Shown here: positions 7,015 to 10,173 of the stretch, one piece after another
Layout of the letters: every line of letters begins with the position of its first letter
How positions within the stretch are numbered: position 1 is the first letter of the stretch
NCBI GenBank assembly: GCA_030152275.1
Contig: JASLHF010000156.1
Location: forward strand, 1 to 10,173
Reading direction: 5' to 3'
Length of the DNA stretch: 10,173 nt
From: Acinetobacter sp.
GTDB lineage: Bacteria > Pseudomonadota > Gammaproteobacteria > Pseudomonadales > Moraxellaceae
Made by a program: the position numbers and the translations under genes
The notes under the pieces: generated by a model
The model's database searches: none
Told to the model about the DNA's origin: nothing
Seen by the model: only the letters and a program-made list of their open reading frames with translations

Positions 7015-7091
7015 CGGAGCATAGCACAGCCTGGTAGTGCACCTGGTTTGGGACCAGGGGGTCGTAGGTTCGAATCCTACTGCTCCGACCA
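7015..7091 (+). tRNA. tRNA-Pro(UGG), copy 1
   Basis: A full cloverleaf of 77 bases with an encoded CCA. The acceptor arms are CGGAGCA (7015-7021) and TGCTCCG (7081-7087), with discriminator A. The anticodon stem CCTGG/CCAGG holds loop TTTGGGA, giving anticodon TGG. The T-arm is GTAGG-TTCGAAT-CCTAC. UGG reads the CCN proline codons by wobble. It is first in a four-tRNA operon and identical to the fourth gene. A 6-bp hairpin (7115-7120 / 7126-7131) in the following spacer may guide processing. Confidence 0.98.
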
Positions 7092-7138
7092 ATTCCTCAA
7101 GGCGAAATAATCGCATGATATTCTGTATCATCGAGCAT

Positions 7139-7215
7139 GCGCCTGTAGCTCAGTTGGATAGAGCATCCGCCTTCTAAGCGGATGGTCACAGGTTCGAATC
7201 CTGTCAGGCGCGCCA
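7139..7215 (+). tRNA. tRNA-Arg(UCU)
   Basis: 77 bases with an encoded CCA. Acceptor GCGCCTG (7139-7145) pairs with CAGGCGC (7205-7211), with discriminator G. The anticodon stem TCCGC/GCGGA carries loop CTTCTAA, giving anticodon TCT for AGA/AGG arginine codons. It lies 47 bases after tRNA-Pro copy 1 and 39 bases before tRNA-His. Confidence 0.98.
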
Positions 7216-7254
7216 TTTGGTTAGCTTGGTATATAGAGTCTGAAACGATGTAAC

Positions 7255-7331
7255 GGTGGATGTAGCTCAGTTGGTAGAGCCCCGGATTGTGATTCCGGTT
7301 GTCGTGGGTTCGAATCCCATCATTCACCCCA
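7255..7331 (+). tRNA. tRNA-His(GUG)
   Basis: Acceptor GTGGATG (7256-7262) pairs with CATTCAC (7321-7327), with one G-U wobble. An extra G at 7255 stands opposite C at 7328, the G-1:C73 pair that marks histidine tRNAs. CCA (7329-7331) is encoded. The anticodon stem CCGGA/TCCGG holds loop TTGTGAT, giving anticodon GTG. Only 4 bases separate it from the next tRNA. Confidence 0.98.
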
Positions 7332-7335
7332 ATAT

Positions 7336-7412
7336 CGGAGCATAGCACAGCCTGGTAGTGCACCTGGTTTGGGACCAGGGGGTCGTAGGTTCGAATCCTA
7401 CTGCTCCGACCA
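7336..7412 (+). tRNA. tRNA-Pro(UGG), copy 2
   Basis: Identical base for base to copy 1 over all 77 bases; the identity extends 2 bases upstream (7013-7091 versus 7334-7412). It is the last tRNA of the operon. Its 3' end can pair with the trailer: GACCAT (7408-7413) with ATGGTC (7420-7425), a 6-bp stem with a 6-base loop that would bury the CCA end in the precursor. Confidence 0.98.
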
Positions 7413-7435
7413 TTTTAAGATGGTCAAATAAAGAT

Positions 7436-7456
7436 GCCGCGTAAAGCGGTTTTTTT
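7436..7456 (+). terminator. tRNA operon terminator
   Basis: CCGC (7437-7440) and GCGG (7446-7449), plus an outer G-T wobble, form a short GC stem with loop GTAAA, followed by seven T (7450-7456). It lies 23 bases after the last tRNA. Confidence 0.85.
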
Positions 7457-7513
7457 ATGCCTGAAATTTGATAATTATTTTGCAGTGCTTCTTCAATAAA
7501 ATTTCTATAAATA

Positions 7514-7537
7514 AAAAGCCTTGCGGGGAAGGCTTTT
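7514..7537 (-). terminator. Terminator of the yfiRNB operon
   Basis: A 9-bp perfect stem, AAAAGCCTT (7514-7522) / AAGGCTTTT (7529-7537), with a 6-base loop. Read on the minus strand the 3' arm runs into TTTTTATTTAT, so it suits the leftward yfi operon, whose last stop is at 7585. On the plus strand there are four T, so it may back up the tRNA terminator. Confidence 0.85.
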
Positions 7538-7584
7538 AAGTTGACATAAGCTTTAAATGATATTTACGTATCACTACGTGTGAT

Positions 7585-8064
7585 TTAAGGGATAATCACG
7601 ATATTTACACGGCGGTTTTCTGCACGGTGATTTTCACTATCATTATTAAACAATGGCTGCTCCGCTCCTTTGCCAATAATTTTGATTGAATTTGCTTGAA
7701 ATCCTTGAGCTAAAAAAACTGACGCAACGTTTAGTGCGCGTTTTTCGGATAATTGCTGATTATAAGCACTGGAGCCAATGTTATCAGTATGTCCAATAAA
7801 TTTGATTTTATGCAGATTGTATTGTTGCAAGCGCGCTGCCAGCTCGGTTAGCTTTTGTTTTTGATTATCCTTAATTTGATAATCATTAAAATTAAACAGT
7901 AGCCGTTCTGGAAGTGCTAATGTCCAGCCTTCCTGTGTTAAAACAAAACCTTGCTTTTTTAACATGCTGGCTTGTTTATAACTTAAATTTCCCAAATTCA
8001 TGCAGCCGCTTAGCAAGATGGTGAAGGCAAGTGTGATACCGATGGTAAGAGCCTTTTTTAACAT
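7585..8064 (-). CDS. yfiB: YfiB-like OmpA-family outer-membrane lipoprotein
   Basis: A 159-residue lipoprotein. The signal peptide (1-20) ends in the lipobox LLSGC, so C21 is lipidated. Met at +2 rather than Asp suggests the outer membrane. A short linker (22-50) leads into an OmpA C-terminal peptidoglycan-binding domain (about 52-159), with GHTDNIG (91-97), LSEKRA (105-110) and NRRV (150-153). D94 and R109 occupy the positions that bind diaminopimelate in OmpA. In P. aeruginosa, YfiB senses envelope stress and captures the periplasmic repressor YfiR, releasing the cyclase YfiN; that role is transferred by context and order. The length is close to the Pseudomonas protein. The ribosome binding site AGGTG, 5 bases before the ATG, overlaps the yfiN stop codon, and the gap between the genes is 8 bases, so translation is probably coupled. 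On sequence alone it could be any OmpA-like lipoprotein; the operon decides. Confidence 0.85.
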   Translation of the reverse strand: MLKKALTIGITLAFTILLSGCMNLGNLSYKQASMLKKQGFVLTQEGWTLALPERLLFNFNDYQIKDNQKQKLTELAARLQQYNLHKIKFIGHTDNIGSSAYNQQLSEKRALNVASVFLAQGFQANSIKIIGKGAEQPLFNNDSENHRAENRRVNIVIIP

Positions 8065-8072
8065 TTATACAC

Positions 8073-9296
8073 CTAGCTGTTTTCTAATTTAGTGTAAATA
8101 TACCATTTTTTATTCAATTCCTTCGCTTTGCGCATTGCGTGGTCAGCAAATGCAATTAAATCTTCTGGATTTTTTGCGCTATTGGTGCAGGCGGCGCCCA
8201 TGCGGATCTGCAAGCTGATGGGGTGCTGCTCATAAATAAATGTAGATGCAAAACAAGTGTGAATATTTTGGCAAAGCTGTTCAATATTTTCACGGCTTGA
8301 GTTGTTAGGGAGAATAATGGCAAACTCATCACTGCCTAGCCGTGAGAAAAAGGCATCTTCCGGGAGGGCTTGCCTTACACAAAAAGAAGAAGCGCGAAGT
8401 ACAGCGTCACCGGCTAAATGACCAAATTGAACGTTAATAACCTGAAAATCAACAATATCTAAAAATAAGACAGTTGCATTTTTTTGTAGCGGATGATCAA
8501 AGAGTTTAAATAGTTCTTCATAAAAATAACTGCGGTTTGGCAGTTGGGTGAGTGCATCATGTTTAGATTGATGGCTTAGCGCGCTGTTTTCACGCTGCAG
8601 ATTTTTGTTAGATTGTTCTATTTCGCTGAGCAGGCCATTAAAGGCAGTGCTTAATGCCTGCAGTTCTTGAATGTTAGAGCTTGAAACACGCATATTGTAA
8701 TTTTTTTTCACGCTGATGGTTTGGGCGGACTCGACAATACTTCGTATGGACTGCATAAGGTATTGATACACTGAGTTTACAGACCAATATGCTGCGGCTG
8801 ATAACATAATAAAACCGCAAATCATGGCGAAAATAATTTTATGAAAAAAAAGTACTAATTCGGAAGAGTTCCCGTATAACTCTAAGTCTCCATAATGCTT
8901 ATTATTGTGATCAATGCTTTGTTTAATGGGTTGGCGGAAAAATAGAAAGTCTAAAAAAGTTTGGCTGGAAAAGCGCTTTAAGCCTTGCTGCTCAGATTGT
9001 GCCAGCACTTGATGGTCGGCAGACGTAACGATGATGGAGCGGATGGGGAATTCAGTCGAATATTCATCTAAAATTTGTTTTAAAGTCAGCTTGTCATTGA
9101 ACACCACTGCAGGCTGAATTCGTTCATTTAGCGCAGAGGTTAAAATATTGATGCTGCTTTTTGCATAAGCATTCATGGTATATGTTGAAATGGCTAAAAA
9201 AATTGCCGAACAAATCGTGAAGGTCAGCAAAAAAATTGTAAATTGTGAGCGGCTGAAAATTTGATGTAAGGTCAGCGGGTTATACAGCTGTTTCAT
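8073..9296 (-). CDS. yfiN: YfiN-like membrane diguanylate cyclase (GSDEF variant)
   Basis: A 407-residue inner-membrane enzyme predicted to make cyclic-di-GMP. Layout: a short cytoplasmic N-terminus, TM1 (about 18-40), a periplasmic PAS-like domain (about 41-146, the expected YfiR-binding part), TM2 (about 147-172), HAMP (about 173-226), a short coiled linker, and a GGDEF domain (about 243-402). Conserved in the catalytic domain: DALTQLPNR (247-255), the metal-binding D280, N288, and GHLAGD (292-297, D297). The signature loop reads GSDEF (321-325), with serine for the second glycine; the acidic D323 and E324 are kept. The inhibitory RxxD is absent: the four residues at that spacing are PEDA. 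The usual Lys after DxDxF is Gln285. The start ATG overlaps the yfiR stop (ATGA), with GGAGGA 6 bases before it. Active versus degenerate cyclase cannot be settled from sequence. Confidence 0.9.
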   Translation of the reverse strand: MKQLYNPLTLHQIFSRSQFTIFLLTFTICSAIFLAISTYTMNAYAKSSINILTSALNERIQPAVVFNDKLTLKQILDEYSTEFPIRSIIVTSADHQVLAQSEQQGLKRFSSQTFLDFLFFRQPIKQSIDHNNKHYGDLELYGNSSELVLFFHKIIFAMICGFIMLSAAAYWSVNSVYQYLMQSIRSIVESAQTISVKKNYNMRVSSSNIQELQALSTAFNGLLSEIEQSNKNLQRENSALSHQSKHDALTQLPNRSYFYEELFKLFDHPLQKNATVLFLDIVDFQVINVQFGHLAGDAVLRASSFCVRQALPEDAFFSRLGSDEFAIILPNNSSRENIEQLCQNIHTCFASTFIYEQHPISLQIRMGAACTNSAKNPEDLIAFADHAMRKAKELNKKWYIYTKLENS

Positions 9297-9796
9297 TCAT
9301 ATTCCTCCGCTGTTTTTGCAAGCATTAAAATTCTAGGATCGATATGAACTTTAGCTTGGGTCAAGCTGTCCATGTTTATTTTAAATGAATAATGGACTTT
9401 TCGTTGATAGAGGCAAAAGGCGCTGCCAATTTCACATTCTGCATTGTTGATGCTAATGGATAATGCTGGAAAATTAACACTGCCATTTAACAGCTGCTGT
9501 TCTTCTTTGGGAGAAAGGTTAGAAAAAATGAGTGCTTGGCAATGTGTATGTTTTAGTTCGGCAGCTTGAATTGAGAGTATTTTAAAGCTGTCTGGAGCTG
9601 GGTTGCTTCGCATGAGATGCTGCGCCAGTGTCGCGTTATTTACTGTGCAAAGCGTGGATGATGGCTTGTTCCATTTTGCATAACTTAAAATGGAAAAGAT
9701 CGTACTGTATAAAGATGTGTTGGCATCAGCATAAATTGCGGTGCTGTATGCTAATAAGGTTAAAGCGCAGGCTTTGCGGAATAATTTATATGCCAT
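9293..9796 (-). CDS. yfiR: YfiR-like periplasmic repressor (DUF4154 family)
   Basis: A 167-residue protein with a signal peptide (1-23, cleavage after IYA) and a soluble mature domain of about 144 residues. In P. aeruginosa, YfiR binds the periplasmic part of YfiN and keeps the cyclase off; YfiB, or redox damage and envelope stress, relieves this. The mature domain has four cysteines, C50, C86, C121 and C128. The last two are 7 apart, the spacing I recall for a disulfide in Pseudomonas YfiR, and C50-C86 would be the second bridge. The C-terminal IDPRILMLA stretch fits the family's closing motif. It is shorter than the Pseudomonas protein (about 190). It is first in the operon and overlaps yfiN by 4 bases. 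No Shine-Dalgarno sequence is visible before the ATG (AT-rich TTGACTTAAA), although the signal peptide supports this start. Identity rests on weak sequence similarity plus strong context. Confidence 0.82.
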   Translation of the reverse strand: MAYKLFRKACALTLLAYSTAIYADANTSLYSTIFSILSYAKWNKPSSTLCTVNNATLAQHLMRSNPAPDSFKILSIQAAELKHTHCQALIFSNLSPKEEQQLLNGSVNFPALSISINNAECEIGSAFCLYQRKVHYSFKINMDSLTQAKVHIDPRILMLAKTAEEYE

Positions 9797-9937
9797 TTTA
9801 AGTCAAAGAGGAAGTTGAAAATAGAGTTTATATAAATCTGAATATAAACTTAAGGTAAAATTTGACTAATAATAATACGTAAGATGTGTAAAGTGTTTAA
9901 AAAAAGGACGCATGGAGATTTTTTTTAGAAAAAGGGG
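9797..9937. other. AT-rich divergent region upstream of yfiR
   Basis: No gene. The stretch is strongly AT-rich and must carry the leftward yfi operon promoter. Possible minus-strand -10 elements lie in the TATATAAAC / TTTATATTC stretches near 9828-9848, with a TTTACC-like -35, but the spacing (about 19) is poor and I do not assign one. No clear operator repeat was seen. Confidence 0.35.
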
Positions 9938-9965
9938 TTGTGTTGTGTTAGAAATGCTGTAGAAT
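9938..9965 (+). promoter_or_regulatory. Probable rRNA operon promoter P1
   Basis: -35-like TTGTGT (9938-9943), 16 bases, -10 TAGAAT (9960-9965), then the discriminator GCACATCC. The -35 is weak, but a good -10 directly followed by a GC-starting discriminator is the pattern of stable-RNA promoters, and the tRNA promoter in this window also continues with GCAC. The rRNA target is inferred from the downstream leader; the 16S gene is not in the window. Confidence 0.5.
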
Positions 9966-10076
9966 GCACATCCATCGGCGGTGATGAAGATTAAAACTTC
10001 TGATAAAACAGTGGCTTAGCTAAGAATGGTTAAGTTGGGTTTTAGAAAGAAAGTTTAAAATAATTTGAATTTCCAG

Positions 10077-10104
10077 TTGACTTTTAAGAGATTGAGAGTA
10101 ATAT
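10077..10104 (+). promoter_or_regulatory. Probable rRNA operon promoter P2
   Basis: -35 TTGACT (10077-10082), 16 bases, -10 TAATAT (10099-10104). It is the best promoter in this region and lies about 139 bases after P1. The tandem arrangement is like that of enterobacterial rrn operons. Confidence 0.68.
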
Positions 10105-10173
10105 AGCCGACCTGGCTTGATGCTGACGAAGCATTGAGAAGATCATTAAGAGATTATGAAGAACAACTTGTGT
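10105..10173 (+). other. Start of a probable rRNA operon leader (cut by window end)
   Basis: No ORF with a ribosome binding site is present. The last bases (GAAGAACAACTTGTGT) match what I recall of the leader and 16S-23S spacer of Acinetobacter rrn operons, so a 16S gene should follow outside the window. This is memory-based identification without alignment. A boxA-like antitermination site was not clearly seen in the part shown. Confidence 0.5.

Noticed and set aside
6880..7363. Minus-strand ORFs of 83 and 88 codons across the tRNA cluster, with GFEPTT-like peptides.
   Set aside because: They are antisense translations of tRNA genes, a well-known source of false proteins in databases. They have no ribosome binding site and lie over perfect cloverleafs.
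7013..7412. A genomic-island attachment site made by the repeated tRNA-Pro ends.
   Set aside because: The repeat is a complete functional tRNA rather than a 3' fragment, and no integrase or foreign genes lie between the copies.

Overview
The window looks like a chromosomal segment of an Acinetobacter-type gammaproteobacterium (Moraxellaceae). This rests on recalled similarity of the SecA, ArgJ and NadA proteins and of the stable-RNA promoters, on the moderate G+C content, and on the absence of a secM gene before secA. No database search was run. There are no mobile elements, phage genes or CRISPR arrays. Most of the window is ordinary core genome.

Left part (1-3796): a 1-Cys peroxiredoxin gene on the minus strand is followed by a cluster of perfect palindromes. 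It diverges from secA (plus strand). The roughly 330 bases between them hold both 5' regions, a terminator-like hairpin pointing the 'wrong' way, and an in-frame extension of secA that is probably not translated. secA ends in a clear UUCG-loop terminator.

Middle (3797-6862, all plus): a small unrecognised secreted protein with its own terminator; argJ (arginine biosynthesis) with a well-formed promoter and terminator; and nadA (quinolinate synthase, NAD biosynthesis). These look like separate transcription units rather than one operon.

tRNA cluster (6940-7456): a near-consensus promoter with a GC-rich, stringent-type discriminator drives tRNA-Pro(UGG), tRNA-Arg(UCU), tRNA-His(GUG) and a second, identical tRNA-Pro(UGG). 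A terminator follows. The two Pro copies form a 79-bp exact direct repeat around the Arg and His genes.

Right part (7514-9796, all minus): a three-gene operon that I read as yfiR-yfiN-yfiB. This is the tripartite envelope-stress to cyclic-di-GMP module known from Pseudomonas aeruginosa and Escherichia coli. YfiR is a periplasmic repressor, YfiN an inner-membrane PAS/HAMP/GGDEF diguanylate cyclase, and YfiB an outer-membrane OmpA-like lipoprotein thought to sequester YfiR. The cyclase has an unusual GSDEF active-site motif and no RxxD inhibitory site. The genes overlap or nearly touch and share one terminator that faces the tRNA terminator.

Right edge (9797-10173): no protein gene. Two rightward promoters about 139 bp apart, followed by a leader, look like the tandem promoters of a ribosomal RNA operon whose 16S gene would lie just outside the window.

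I found no wholly undescribed system. The points most worth a second look are the altered diguanylate cyclase, the secreted orphan protein between secA and argJ, the orphan terminator before secA, and the tRNA direct repeat.
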